64,000 nucleotides of DNA from Jiulongibacter sp024742395 (lineage in GTDB: Bacteria > Bacteroidota > Bacteroidia > Cytophagales > Spirosomataceae): the NCBI GenBank assembly GCA_965249455.1, contig OZ252236.1, forward strand, positions 4,030,001 to 4,094,000, read 5' to 3'. Positions within the stretch are counted from its first letter, which is position 1. The number at the start of each line of letters is the position of its first letter. Of the stretch, positions 9,466-18,708 are shown in pieces. Both the position numbers and the translations under genes were made by a program. The notes below the pieces were generated by a model. The model was given only the letters and a program-made list of their open reading frames with translations. It had not been told where the DNA came from and did not search any database.

Positions 9466-11325
9466 ATGAGCCTGAAAAACATACTCTTAGCCATATTCTG
9501 TTTTGCATTTAGCATTCATTCTAAAGCACAATTGTATGGTAAAGAGGATAGCCTTTTAACTGCATATAAAAAAGGTAAAGCAGATACGAATCAGGTGAAA
9601 ACAATTAATCATTTGGTGAATGTTTTTCTCTACAGTGAACCAGAAAAGGCAAAAGAATTTATTGAGGAAGGTCTGATACTCAGTAATAAACTTAATTATC
9701 AAAAAGGCCAGAACATGTTCCTTTACCAAAAAGGAGCCTATTACACAAATTTGCCAAATTATGACTCCGCGGTTATCGCATATAATCAAGCTCTTAAATA
9801 TGCTAGATTAATCAAGGATCAACGAGCTGTGGTACGTGCTATGAATGGTAAAGCCGTGGTGAAAATAGAATCGGGGCATTACGATGAAGCCATTCAGCTT
9901 TTAAATGAAACGATTCCATTTATTCATGAGACAGAAGATACCTTGACTCTGGCCGTTACTTACAGCCACCTGGCTAACTCATACAAAGCCAAAGGATACA
10001 CTAAAGTAGCTTTGGAGTATATCCAAAGAAGCATTAAGGAACTGAAAACTTTAGATGCAGAGATGAGACTGGCAGATGCTTATTATTTAATGGGAGATCT
10101 GGAAGTAGACTTAAACCACTATGAAGATGCTTTTGCGAACTATGAAAAAGCGGCAGTAATTTACAGAAAACAAAAAGACTATTATTTCCTGACCGAACTT
10201 CTATACTCATTATCGTGGCTTTCTGTTAAGAAGGAAGACTGGATTAAGGCAGATAAAATGCTAGATAGTACCCGAGTACATGCAAATTCTCACGGCTTTG
10301 ATTATATCCTGGGAAAAGTAGCCAACCTCAATGCCCAGGTACAATTAGCCAAAGGCAATTATCAAGAAGCAGAAAGATTTGTTAATCAAACACTTAAAGA
10401 AGCCAGAAGACAGGGAGACAAGTTAGAAGAGGCTAATGCCTTAAGTTTAAAAGGAAAACTTCTCAATAATATGGGAAAAGCCGCACAGGCCATCCCACTA
10501 CTCAATGAAAGCCTAAAATATTTTGAGGAAAATAATGTACTCGGCGGACTGATATTCGTATACGAAAATCGCAGCGAAAGCTATAAGAATATGGGCAAGT
10601 ACAACCTGGCACTTAATGACATAGAAGCCTATAAATTGTGGAGTGACAGCTCCGCAAACATCGCCAAAACTAAGCAGATAGAAGAACTCAGAATCATTTT
10701 CGATACGGAACAAAAAGAGGCTGAAATAGAAAATTTGGCTTTGGAGGTTGATAAATCAAACCTTCAAAAATCTCTTTTTGCCGGAGGCATGTTTTCAGCT
10801 ATTTGTATCGCGGGTCTTCTCTATTTTGGTTTCAGACAAAGAAGCAAAAGAACAAAAGCGGAGTTTGAACAAAAAGAAGCATTAGTAAAGTCAGAACTGG
10901 CTTTTAAAAGGAAGGAATTGGTCACGCAAACTTTGCATTTGGTAAACAAGAATGCACTAATTGAAGATTTAAAAAACGACCTTAAAGAAATAAGAAAAAC
11001 CTCTGAAACACACACAAAGGAAATAGGAAAAATCATTAAAGACCTACAACAAGAAAATGCCTCAGATGCCAACTGGGAAGTATTTAAAAGTCATTTTGCT
11101 GCAGTACACAATGATTTTGATATAAAACTCAGAAGTAGAGCCCCTGATATTACAGATAATGAAATAAGACTTGCTGCATTCATTAAGATGAAATTGAGTA
11201 CCAAAGAAATAGCTGGCATGTTAAACGTTCAGCCTGAGAGCGTTACCAAATCGAAATACCGACTGAAAAAGAAATTTAATCTGGACGCAGACGAAGATTT
11301 TGATGTCTTTCTGGATCAAATTTGA
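9466..11325 (+). CDS. TPR sensor / transmembrane / coiled-coil / HTH regulator
   Basis: The product is about 619 aa from the ATG at 9466, chosen because a clean signal peptide (ending SIHSKAQ) starts there; a TTG at 9388 would add 26 residues. About ten TPR-like repeats span residues 25-400, then a single membrane helix (GGMFSAICIAGLLYFGF), a coiled coil of about 100 residues, and a C-terminal LuxR/GerE-like HTH (IRLAAFIKMKLSTKEIAGMLNVQPESV). This architecture, with sensing outside and DNA binding inside, is common in Bacteroidota. The C-terminal 150 residues closely match the protein at 13789-15180, so the two are paralogues with different sensors. They flank katG. No kinase domain is present. 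Confidence 0.85.
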   Translation: MSLKNILLAIFCFAFSIHSKAQLYGKEDSLLTAYKKGKADTNQVKTINHLVNVFLYSEPEKAKEFIEEGLILSNKLNYQKGQNMFLYQKGAYYTNLPNYDSAVIAYNQALKYARLIKDQRAVVRAMNGKAVVKIESGHYDEAIQLLNETIPFIHETEDTLTLAVTYSHLANSYKAKGYTKVALEYIQRSIKELKTLDAEMRLADAYYLMGDLEVDLNHYEDAFANYEKAAVIYRKQKDYYFLTELLYSLSWLSVKKEDWIKADKMLDSTRVHANSHGFDYILGKVANLNAQVQLAKGNYQEAERFVNQTLKEARRQGDKLEEANALSLKGKLLNNMGKAAQAIPLLNESLKYFEENNVLGGLIFVYENRSESYKNMGKYNLALNDIEAYKLWSDSSANIAKTKQIEELRIIFDTEQKEAEIENLALEVDKSNLQKSLFAGGMFSAICIAGLLYFGFRQRSKRTKAEFEQKEALVKSELAFKRKELVTQTLHLVNKNALIEDLKNDLKEIRKTSETHTKEIGKIIKDLQQENASDANWEVFKSHFAAVHNDFDIKLRSRAPDITDNEIRLAAFIKMKLSTKEIAGMLNVQPESVTKSKYRLKKKFNLDADEDFDVFLDQI

Positions 11326-11356
11326 ATTACTCAAAGCCAACCAAACTTTGGGATAT

Positions 11357-11389
11357 AAAAAAGGTGACCTAAATCAGGTCACCTTTTTT
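11357..11389. terminator. Bidirectional intrinsic terminator (TPR-HTH gene / katG)
   Basis: A perfect 14-bp inverted repeat (AAAAAAGGTGACCT / AGGTCACCTTTTTT) with a 5-nt loop lies between the convergent stop codons. Confidence 0.9.
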
Positions 11390-11410
11390 AAATTGTAAGA
11401 TTTTAAACAA

Positions 11411-13636
11411 TTAAGCTAAATCAAAGCGATCCAGGTTCATAACTTTGTTCCAGGCAGCCACAAAGTCATTTATGAATCGATCCTGAGAGTCTGAGCAGGC
11501 ATACACTTCAGCAATAGCTCTAAGTTCAGAATTCGAACCAAAAATTAAGTCGGCACGAGTTCCCGTCCATTTCAGATTACCCGTAGCACGATCTCTACCT
11601 GCAAAAACCTCATCAGATTCTGTTGTCGCCTTCCATGTTACGCTCATATCAAGCAAATTCACAAAGAAGTCATTTGTCAATGTCTCAGGTCTTTCGGTAA
11701 ATACTCCGTGGGTAGATTGATTGTAGTTAGCATTTAATACTCTCATTCCACCTAAAAGCACTGTCATTTCAGGTACAGTTAAAGTCAATAACTGGGCCTT
11801 ATCCACTAACATTTCCTCAGCAGTTACACTGTATTTTGCCTTTTGATAATTTCTAAAGCCATCGGCATAAGGCTCTAATACCTCAAAGGCTTCCTCATCC
11901 GTCTGCTCGGCAGTTGCGTCTGTTCTTCCTGGAGAGAACGGTACAGTTATATTATGGCCTGCCTTTTTCGCAGCTTCTTCTACCGCCGCACATCCTCCTA
12001 GTACAATTAAATCTGCTAACGAAACACGCTTGTTACCAGACTGTGCTGAATTAAACTCAGACTGCACGCCTTCCAGTTTTTCTAAAACTACTGCTAGCTG
12101 TTCAGGGTTATTCACTTCCCAATTCTTCATAGGAGCCAGACGAATACGAGCTCCATTGGCACCACCACGCATATCTGAACCACGGAAAGTAGAAGCCGAA
12201 GACCATGCCGTGTAGACAAGTTGGGAAACGGTAAGTCCTGTCGCCAAAAGTTTAACTTTTAATGAGGCTATATCTGATTCATCAATCAATTCATGATCAA
12301 CCGCCGGAACAGGGTCTTGCCAGATTAACTCCTCAGAAGGAACTTCCGGCCCTAAATAACGTGATTTGGGTCCCATGTCTCTGTGCGTTAACTTAAACCA
12401 AGCACGTGCAAAAGCATCAGCGAATTGGTCAGGGTTTTCAAGGAAATTTCTTGAAATTCTTTCATAGATTGGATCCACTCTTAGGGCAATATCAGAAGTC
12501 AACATTACAGGATGATGACTTTTAGACGGATCATGAGCATCAGGTACAGTTCCTACTCCGCCATTATTTTTTGGTTTCCATTGGTGAGCACCAGCTGGGC
12601 TTTTTGTTAACTCCCACTCATAACCAAACAGATTTTCGAAGAAGTTATTACTCCATTTCGTTGGTGTAGTGGTCCACGTTCCTTCTAAACCACTGGTAAT
12701 AGTGTCGCCGGCATTTCCTGTTCCGTAAGTGTTTTTCCAACCCAACCCTTGCTCTTCAATAGCGGCAGCCGCAGGTTCTCTTCCTACGTATTTTTCAGGG
12801 TCTGCTGCACCATGCGTTTTTCCAAATGTATGACCACCGGCAATAAGGGCTACAGTTTCTTCATCATTCATAGCCATACGACCAAAGGTTTCCCGTATAT
12901 CCTTGGCAGAAGCGGCCGGGTCAGGGTTACCATTCGGTCCTTCAGGATTCACGTAAATTAGACCCATTTGAACAGCAGCTAAAGGATTCTCAAGCTCTCT
13001 GTCTCCTTCATATCGTTTATCTCCTAACCATTCTGTTTCAGCACCCCAGTAAATATCTTGCTCTGGCTCCCAAACATCTTCACGACCTCCGGCAAAACCG
13101 AAAGTTTTGAAATCCATAGACTCCAAGGCCACATTACCTGTCAGAATCATTAAATCTGCCCAAGAAATCTTTCTGCCATACTTCTGTTTAATTGGCCATA
13201 AAAGCAAACGTGCCTTATCTAAACTTGCGTTATCTGGCCAGCTATTCAAAGGAGCAAAACGCTGACTACCAGAGCCGGCACCACCACGACCATCAGAGAT
13301 ACGGTAGGTACCTGCACTATGCCACGCCATACGAATGAAGAAAGGACCATAGTGACCAAAATCAGCTGGCCACCACGACTGTGAATCTGTCATTAAATCA
13401 CGAAGATCCTGCTTCACTGCGACCAGGTCTAAGCTCTTAAATTCTTCAGCATAATTAAATTTCTCGCCCATAGGGTTAGATAAATTTGAATGCTGACGCA
13501 AGATGTTTAGCCTAAGCATATTTGGCCACCAATCTGTATTGGATGTGCCTCCACCTGCTGTTCTATTCAATGATCCGCCCATGAAGGGGCACTTTCCGGC
13601 TCCATTAGAGGAGTTCATATCTTTTAGTTCTGTCAT
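11411..13636 (-). CDS. katG: Catalase-peroxidase KatG
   Basis: This 741-aa protein has the normal bacterial KatG length, with two homologous peroxidase domains. The distal haem pocket is R102-W105-H106 in IRMAWHSAGTYR. The proximal histidine is H269 (ALIAGGHTFGKTHG). Y228 and M254 are placed to form the Trp105-Tyr228-Met254 cross-link required for catalase activity. It decomposes hydrogen peroxide in the cytoplasm, also acts as a peroxidase, and is normally induced by oxidative stress through OxyR/PerR-type regulators. None of those is adjacent here; instead two sensor-HTH paralogues flank the gene. It has its own promoter region of 152 bp upstream and ends at a shared terminator. Confidence 0.98.
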   Translation of the reverse strand: MTELKDMNSSNGAGKCPFMGGSLNRTAGGGTSNTDWWPNMLRLNILRQHSNLSNPMGEKFNYAEEFKSLDLVAVKQDLRDLMTDSQSWWPADFGHYGPFFIRMAWHSAGTYRISDGRGGAGSGSQRFAPLNSWPDNASLDKARLLLWPIKQKYGRKISWADLMILTGNVALESMDFKTFGFAGGREDVWEPEQDIYWGAETEWLGDKRYEGDRELENPLAAVQMGLIYVNPEGPNGNPDPAASAKDIRETFGRMAMNDEETVALIAGGHTFGKTHGAADPEKYVGREPAAAAIEEQGLGWKNTYGTGNAGDTITSGLEGTWTTTPTKWSNNFFENLFGYEWELTKSPAGAHQWKPKNNGGVGTVPDAHDPSKSHHPVMLTSDIALRVDPIYERISRNFLENPDQFADAFARAWFKLTHRDMGPKSRYLGPEVPSEELIWQDPVPAVDHELIDESDIASLKVKLLATGLTVSQLVYTAWSSASTFRGSDMRGGANGARIRLAPMKNWEVNNPEQLAVVLEKLEGVQSEFNSAQSGNKRVSLADLIVLGGCAAVEEAAKKAGHNITVPFSPGRTDATAEQTDEEAFEVLEPYADGFRNYQKAKYSVTAEEMLVDKAQLLTLTVPEMTVLLGGMRVLNANYNQSTHGVFTERPETLTNDFFVNLLDMSVTWKATTESDEVFAGRDRATGNLKWTGTRADLIFGSNSELRAIAEVYACSDSQDRFINDFVAAWNKVMNLDRFDLA

Positions 13637-13655
13637 AATTTCAATTAGTTTAATA

Positions 13656-13663
13656 CAAATTTA
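13656..13663 (-). promoter_or_regulatory. Candidate katG -7 box
   Basis: On the minus strand TAAATTTG matches the Bacteroidota -7 consensus TAnnTTTG exactly, 20 bp upstream of the katG ATG. No TTTG occurs at the proper -33 distance, so this is tentative. Confidence 0.35.
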
Positions 13664-13788
13664 GGTTGAATTTATTGAAAGTTTTTATCGATATTTTATA
13701 TAGTAATATAGATATTGTTTATATCATTTCGTATTCATCTCAGACTTAGATATTTAATCATTTCCTTTGAGTATAGCGATCAAAAAAA

Positions 13789-15180
13789 TTATATATCCCA
13801 CAAGAAGCGGTCAAAGTCTACCTCTTTTCCCAAGGCCAGTTTCTTCTTTAATCTGAATTTTGATTTGCGAACACTTTCTGCCTGTACGTTGAGAATTTCG
13901 GCAATCTCTTTTGTACTTAATTTCATCTTAATCAGTGCAGCTAATCGTATTTCCTGATCTGTCACTGATTCGTTAATCGACCTTATTTTCAGATCAAAAT
14001 CATTATGAATTTCGTTAAACTGAGCTTTAAATACTTCCCAGCCAGCTTCAGAAGCATTTTCTCTTTGCAGTGTTCGTATTATTTTAGAAATCTCCTTAAT
14101 ACTACTTTCACTACTTTTTTGGTAATCGTTCAAATCTTCTTTCAGATCCTGTAACACAGCATTTTTATTTACAAGATGTAGTGTTTGAGAAACCAATTGC
14201 TTGTTCTTAAGATTCAGATCTTCTTGTATCACCGCCTCCCTTCTTTCTGCCAAAATCTGATTTCTCTTTAATATCCATCGATAAACTAAATAGGATATTA
14301 ATGCCAGTGAACCTAACAAGGCAAAAGTTTGCCACATAAACCTTGCTGAAAGATTTACAGCCTCTCCATTTTCATAGTTTTTCCTGGCTTGCATAAGCTC
14401 AGCCCACCAGCCAAAACCGGCTTTCCTCTGTAATAAATCAGGACCAGCAATCAAGAGTAATTCTGGTTCATTGTTTTCAAAATTCATAAACTGACAATCC
14501 TGACCTGTTTCTGCAAATGGTGACTGATTAAAATTCAATCCCAGAACAAGATCGTCTGAATTACCCATAACCGAAATCATATCAGAGCGTACTTCTGCGG
14601 CATCCAAGACTTTATCTCTAACTCTGAGTTCGTCTATTGCTCCGGTAAAAAAAACTTGTTGTTTTCTATTGGTGCCAATATAAACCTCGGCAGTTTCGCC
14701 TTTGGGGCCGTTTGTGTTATCTGTTACAAACCCGTCAATGGTACCATCAATATATAATGACATCATTTTTTGATTATTGACCACTGCTACATGATGCCAA
14801 TTCTTGTCGTTAAGTTTTCTTGAAGAATATAGCGAAGGCTTATTTTGACCATCCGCTTTATAAACCATAAGCTTGTTTTCATTGAGGTCTCCGGTTCCAT
14901 TTATATACTGTAATGCAAAACGGACCTGCTCACTTTCCTTTGCAATTTCTTCAAAAATGGTAGAATTGCTATTCCTTAAAGTATCATTAGAATTAAATGC
15001 AGCATGTGTTTTAATCCAAAATGACAAAGTAAACTTAGAGTCTTCTGAAAAGCTTTTAGAGTAGGATTTATAGGTAATAAAATCATCCTTCCCATCAAAA
15101 ACGAGTGACATATTCTGTGCAACTACTGCACCTATGTCAGCAAATAATATGAGAAGAATAAAAGCAAAGGGCTTACACAT
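13789..15180 (-). CDS. LamG-like sensor / transmembrane / coiled-coil / HTH regulator
   Basis: This 463-aa protein has a signal peptide (ending VVAQ) and a concanavalin A/LamG-like domain (about residues 25-215; KFTLSFWIKTHAAF, NWHHVAVVNNQKMMSLYIDGT, GAIDELRVRDKVL). A membrane helix follows (about 286-303; TFALLGSLALISYLVYRW), then a coiled coil and a C-terminal LuxR/GerE-like HTH (IRLAALIKMKLSTKEIAEILNVQAESV). From the coiled coil onward it parallels the TPR protein at 9466-11325. LamG domains bind carbohydrate or protein ligands, so a surface ligand is the likely signal. It presumably acts as a membrane-bound transcription regulator. It lies 152 bp upstream of katG in the same direction. 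Confidence 0.85.
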   Translation of the reverse strand: MCKPFAFILLILFADIGAVVAQNMSLVFDGKDDFITYKSYSKSFSEDSKFTLSFWIKTHAAFNSNDTLRNSNSTIFEEIAKESEQVRFALQYINGTGDLNENKLMVYKADGQNKPSLYSSRKLNDKNWHHVAVVNNQKMMSLYIDGTIDGFVTDNTNGPKGETAEVYIGTNRKQQVFFTGAIDELRVRDKVLDAAEVRSDMISVMGNSDDLVLGLNFNQSPFAETGQDCQFMNFENNEPELLLIAGPDLLQRKAGFGWWAELMQARKNYENGEAVNLSARFMWQTFALLGSLALISYLVYRWILKRNQILAERREAVIQEDLNLKNKQLVSQTLHLVNKNAVLQDLKEDLNDYQKSSESSIKEISKIIRTLQRENASEAGWEVFKAQFNEIHNDFDLKIRSINESVTDQEIRLAALIKMKLSTKEIAEILNVQAESVRKSKFRLKKKLALGKEVDFDRFLWDI

Positions 15181-15248
15181 TAAGACTCCAGAGTTTCATG
15201 GTATTGCAAAATACAAAAAAAAGTGAGCCTAGTAAACCCCAGGAATTC

Positions 15249-15332
15249 TTAGAATTTACCTCCTCGCTTTCTCCAAACAATGTAGAGAACAATTAAACCG
15301 CCGATAAAAAATATCATATATGGCCAAGGCAT
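15249..15332 (-). CDS. Putative 27-residue single-span membrane peptide
   Basis: The ORF reads MPWPYMIFFIGGLIVLYIVW followed by a basic tail RKRGGKF, the arrangement of a small bitopic membrane protein obeying the positive-inside rule. Its ATG lies 10 bp past the stop of the epimerase gene, suggesting translational coupling as the last gene of that transcript. Function unknown; an ORF this short could be fortuitous, though the composition is not random-looking. Confidence 0.45.
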   Translation of the reverse strand: MPWPYMIFFIGGLIVLYIVWRKRGGKF

Positions 15333-15342
15333 ACACTTAGTC

Positions 15343-16254
15343 TTATTTTGTTGTATAAATCTCTTTTAATGCGTCTTTAAGATCAGAATAAATAAATTGA
15401 TACCCTGCTGCCTCCACCTTTACACTTGAAACCTTATTGCCTCCCAGGACCAACTGAGCTCTTTCCTGAAGGAGTGTTTTCAGCACCCATTTAGGAACAT
15501 TTGGTGCCCAAATAGGCCTATGCAATACCTCGCCTAAATGTTTGACAATCTCTTTATTTTGAGCTGGGTTTGGTGAAACAGCATTGTAGGAATCTTTAAA
15601 GGACTCACTGACAGAAGCGGTATAAAATAACTGACATAAATCTTCTATATGAATCCAGGACATCCATTGATTACCATCACCAATTGGCGAACCCACACCT
15701 AGTTTTACAGGTAGAGCCAGCTGCGGTAATGCTCCTCCGTTTTTATCAAGCACAATCCCAATCCTAAGTTTAACTTGTCTGGCATGGGTTTGCACAGCAA
15801 ATTCCTCTACAGCCCTTTCCCAAAGAACCACCACATTCGAAATATAATCCTGACCGCTTTCATGTACCTCAGTTAAAAGCTTATCTCCTGTATCAAAACC
15901 GTAAATTCCAATGGCTGAGGCTGAGACTATCACTTTAGGCGGATTTCCAGTTTCATTGAATTTTTCTGCAAGAAATTTTAAGGGCTCTACTCTGGAGTCA
16001 ATGATCTCTTGCTTACGTCTTTTTGTCCACTTCTTATCTGCTATTCCGGCACCAGCCAAATGAATCAGGCAGTCTACTCCTACCAGGGCCTCCATTTCAA
16101 TGGTTTCATTTTTCAAATCCCATTGAAAGTATTTAACTCTGGAGTTTTTTCTTTTTGATCGACTTAGTATAGAAACAGTATGACCATTTTCTAACAAAAT
16201 TTCTGTTAGTCTTTTTCCTACAAGGCCAGTACCACCGGTAATCAGATAGTTCAT
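15343..16254 (-). CDS. TIGR01777-family epimerase (YfcH-like SDR protein)
   Basis: This 303-aa extended SDR protein has the nucleotide-binding motif ITGGTGLVGKRL at the N-terminus. It also has HLAGAGIADKKW, SRVEPLKFL and SASAIGIYG, which define the YfcH/TIGR01777 group, and C-terminal RAQLVLGGNKVSSVKVEAAGYQF. Members are described as putative sugar-nucleotide epimerases, with no confirmed substrate; some family members affect cell division. The catalytic YxxxK is not obvious, as is usual in this group. It is transcribed divergently from panD and followed by a tiny membrane ORF. Confidence 0.9.
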   Translation of the reverse strand: MNYLITGGTGLVGKRLTEILLENGHTVSILSRSKRKNSRVKYFQWDLKNETIEMEALVGVDCLIHLAGAGIADKKWTKRRKQEIIDSRVEPLKFLAEKFNETGNPPKVIVSASAIGIYGFDTGDKLLTEVHESGQDYISNVVVLWERAVEEFAVQTHARQVKLRIGIVLDKNGGALPQLALPVKLGVGSPIGDGNQWMSWIHIEDLCQLFYTASVSESFKDSYNAVSPNPAQNKEIVKHLGEVLHRPIWAPNVPKWVLKTLLQERAQLVLGGNKVSSVKVEAAGYQFIYSDLKDALKEIYTTK

Positions 16255-16403
16255 GTTGATATTTTTCTTATCTCAATAACTATTTCAGTCCCTGATAAAT
16301 TCAATTCTTATCTCGATCGAATCATTTCCTTTAGAATCTCGTTATGTTTTCAAAGTTAGGATTGGTACTTTTACAATCCTTTTGAGAAACAAAACAACAA
16401 GAG

Positions 16404-16754
16404 ATGCTTGTAAACATATTCAAATCTAAGATACATCGGGTTAAAGTTACACAGGCCGAGTTAAATTATGTGGGTAGCGTAACTATTGATGAAGATCTAT
16501 TAGAAGCAGCCGGTATCAAAGAAAATGAAAAGGTACAGATTGTGAATAACCACAATGGCGAAAGACTAGAGACCTATGCAATAAAAGGGAAAAGAGGTTC
16601 AGGCATAATTTGTTTGAACGGAGCAGCAGCAAGAAAAGCACAACCTGGGGATATTGTTATCATAATTTCTTACGCTTGGATGACGCCAGAAGAAGCTGAA
16701 AATCATAAACCTATTGTTGTTTTTCCAGACGAAAATAACAGAGTGGCTAAATAG
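16404..16754 (+). CDS. panD: Aspartate 1-decarboxylase
   Basis: This 116-aa protein is full length. PanD is made as a proenzyme that self-cleaves between Gly and Ser to give the pyruvoyl cofactor; the site is visible as NYVGSVTID (G24-S25). K9 of SKIHR is conserved, as is LNGAAARKAQPGD near the C-terminus. It converts L-aspartate to beta-alanine for pantothenate and coenzyme A synthesis. The window also holds coaX, the next kinase step of CoA synthesis. It is divergent from the TIGR01777 gene and followed by a hairpin. Confidence 0.97.
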   Translation: MLVNIFKSKIHRVKVTQAELNYVGSVTIDEDLLEAAGIKENEKVQIVNNHNGERLETYAIKGKRGSGIICLNGAAARKAQPGDIVIIISYAWMTPEEAENHKPIVVFPDENNRVAK

Positions 16755-16772
16755 GCTCTCTAAACCATAAAG

Positions 16773-16815
16773 AAAGGTCAAATTGATGTACATTTGTGCA
16801 CATTTTGACCTTTTT
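16773..16815 (+). terminator. Probable terminator downstream of panD
   Basis: AAAGGTCAAA at 16773-16782 pairs with TTTGACCTTT at 16804-16813 and continues into a T-rich tract. The long loop contains a TGTGCACA palindrome. It ends 11 bp before the next ATG. Confidence 0.6.
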
Positions 16816-16825
16816 CATTTTCTAG

Positions 16826-17818
16826 ATGAACATTAAAAATTTACTCAAATTCGGAGTTTCCTTAGGCCTGGCCGCCTTGCTTTTATGGTACGTTTTAAAA
16901 GGTATTGATTTAAATATCCTTTGGGAAAATGTAAAAAACGCCAATTACTTCTGGGTGTTAATAGCGGGTTTAATGGCCCTGGTAGCCCACTGGAGCAGAG
17001 CATATAGATGGAAACTTATGCTGCAGCCAATGGGTTATGACCCATCGGCTTTCAGAAGTACAATCGCTGTGCTTATTGGCTATGTAACCAATCTTGTTTT
17101 ACCAAGAGCTGGAGAATTTGCCCGATCTGCCAGTTTACAGGATTTGGAAAAAGTACCCTTTGAAAAATCTTTCGGAGCCGTAGTAGCAGAGAGGCTCATT
17201 GATGTATTTGTTTTGCTCTTTTTAATTGTACTTAACTTAAGTCTTGAATTCACTCGCTTAAAAGACTTCTTTTTTGACCTAATTGGCGATAAGGTTTCGA
17301 ATCCAAGTCTGTTAATTGGAGGTTTGGTGGGTGTAACCATTGTATTTGGTTTGTTTTTTCTTTGGGTACGAAAAAACGACCAAAAACTACAAAGGTTTGG
17401 CTTCTATGCCAAAATAAAGAAACTCGTAACGGGCTTATGGGAAGGTTTTACAAGCGTAAGAAACCTGAAAAATCCGAAAGCTTTTATAGCTCATACGCTG
17501 CTCATTTGGACCATGTATTATCTCATGACCTGGTTCTTATGTTTTTCAATGCCACAAACCGCCGAACTGGGTCCTTTGGCTGGCTTAACTATGCTTGTAA
17601 TGGGTACCATTGGCATGGCGGCTCCTACCGTAGGCGGTATTGGAAGTTATCATTTCTTAGTAGGTAAAATAGTTGCATTATACGGCCTGAATGCCCAGGA
17701 TGGGATAACTCTCGCTACTTTTATGCATACCATGCAAGGAATTATTTTCGTCATTATTTTTGGCTTAACTGCTTTAGCTATTTCTTTTTTTATCAGAAAA
17801 AAAGACCAATTGTCATGA
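16826..17818 (+). CDS. YbhN/LPG-synthase-TM family membrane protein (flippase-like domain)
   Basis: This 330-aa protein has about eight membrane helices and belongs to the lysylphosphatidylglycerol synthase transmembrane-region family (TIGR00374-type). Typical motifs are HWSRAYRWKLML, GYVTNLVLPRAGEFARSA, GAVVAERLIDVFVLL and the C-terminal GGIGSYHFLVGKI. It lacks the cytoplasmic aminoacyl-transferase domain of MprF, so it is not an LPG synthase. Relatives have roles in lipid or polyprenyl-linked substrate transfer across membranes; here the substrate is unknown. Confidence 0.88.
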   Translation: MNIKNLLKFGVSLGLAALLLWYVLKGIDLNILWENVKNANYFWVLIAGLMALVAHWSRAYRWKLMLQPMGYDPSAFRSTIAVLIGYVTNLVLPRAGEFARSASLQDLEKVPFEKSFGAVVAERLIDVFVLLFLIVLNLSLEFTRLKDFFFDLIGDKVSNPSLLIGGLVGVTIVFGLFFLWVRKNDQKLQRFGFYAKIKKLVTGLWEGFTSVRNLKNPKAFIAHTLLIWTMYYLMTWFLCFSMPQTAELGPLAGLTMLVMGTIGMAAPTVGGIGSYHFLVGKIVALYGLNAQDGITLATFMHTMQGIIFVIIFGLTALAISFFIRKKDQLS

Positions 17819-17949
17819 TTTTAGACCGCCAGATGACTTTTTGACCTTAATTTGAATTTGGAGTCAATTTTGATCGTTTATATCTTAGTTACTTAAGACT
17901 ATAAACTAAGTCTAAAGAAAAGAATTAACATTTAAAATATATAGAACAA

Positions 17950-18657
17950 ATGAACGGCATTATCTTATTAAGTATAGTTTTTATGGGAATCAGCTGGCTG
18001 GTTTCTAACAGGCTAAAAGGTAAGTTTAAGAAATACTCTAAGGTAGGATTACATAATGGTTTGAGTGGGGCAGAAATAGCAGAAAAAATGCTTCATGACA
18101 ATGGCATATATGATGTCAAAATCACACACGTAGAAGGACAATTAACTGACCACTACAATCCTCAAAACAAAACAGTAAACCTGAGTACAGATGTTTATCA
18201 TGGAAGAAGTGTGGCCGCTGCGGGTGTAGCAGCTCACGAGGTTGGTCACGCAGTTCAACATGCCACAGCTTATGCAGCCTTAAGAATGCGATCTGCCATG
18301 GTACCAGCTGTGAGCTTCGCCTCAAGAATGATGGGAATGTTAAACATGTTCCTTTTTATGGGTGGATTCTACATGATTACACAAGGCTCTGCCATGGGTA
18401 ACATGCTATTGATTGCTCTAATTGGAATTAATGGAGCCTTAGCTGCTTTTTCATTAATAACACTTCCTGTAGAATTTGATGCCAGCAAAAGAGCATTAAA
18501 CTGGATGGAGCGAAGAAATGTAGTAAGTCAAAATGAGCATGGCATGGCAAAAGATGCACTAAAATGGGCTGCTCTAACCTACGTCGTTGGAGCATTAGCT
18601 GCCGTGGCAAACCTTGCATACTACCTTATGATTTTCTTAGGTAGAGGAGATGACTAA
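17950..18657 (+). CDS. Neutral zinc metallopeptidase of the YugP family
   Basis: This 235-aa protein has an N-terminal membrane anchor, the zinc motif HEVGH (H96, E97, H100, in AAHEVGHAVQHATAYAAL) and two to three hydrophobic helices. The conserved LPVEFDASKRAL supplies the third ligand region. This is Zn_peptidase_2 (YugP-like), a membrane-bound neutral peptidase with unknown substrate. It starts at an ATG and is followed directly by a strong hairpin terminator. Confidence 0.92.
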   Translation: MNGIILLSIVFMGISWLVSNRLKGKFKKYSKVGLHNGLSGAEIAEKMLHDNGIYDVKITHVEGQLTDHYNPQNKTVNLSTDVYHGRSVAAAGVAAHEVGHAVQHATAYAALRMRSAMVPAVSFASRMMGMLNMFLFMGGFYMITQGSAMGNMLLIALIGINGALAAFSLITLPVEFDASKRALNWMERRNVVSQNEHGMAKDALKWAALTYVVGALAAVANLAYYLMIFLGRGDD

Positions 18658-18673
18658 GTGATTTAAAAATGGC

Positions 18674-18708
18674 AAAAAAAGGCAACTATTCTCGAGTTGC
18701 CTTTTTTT
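18674..18708. terminator. Bidirectional intrinsic terminator (YugP-like / cvpA)
   Basis: A 14-bp stem (AAAAAAAGGCAACT / AGTTGCCTTTTTTT) with a 7-nt loop overlaps the last bases of the convergent cvpA-like gene. Confidence 0.9.
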
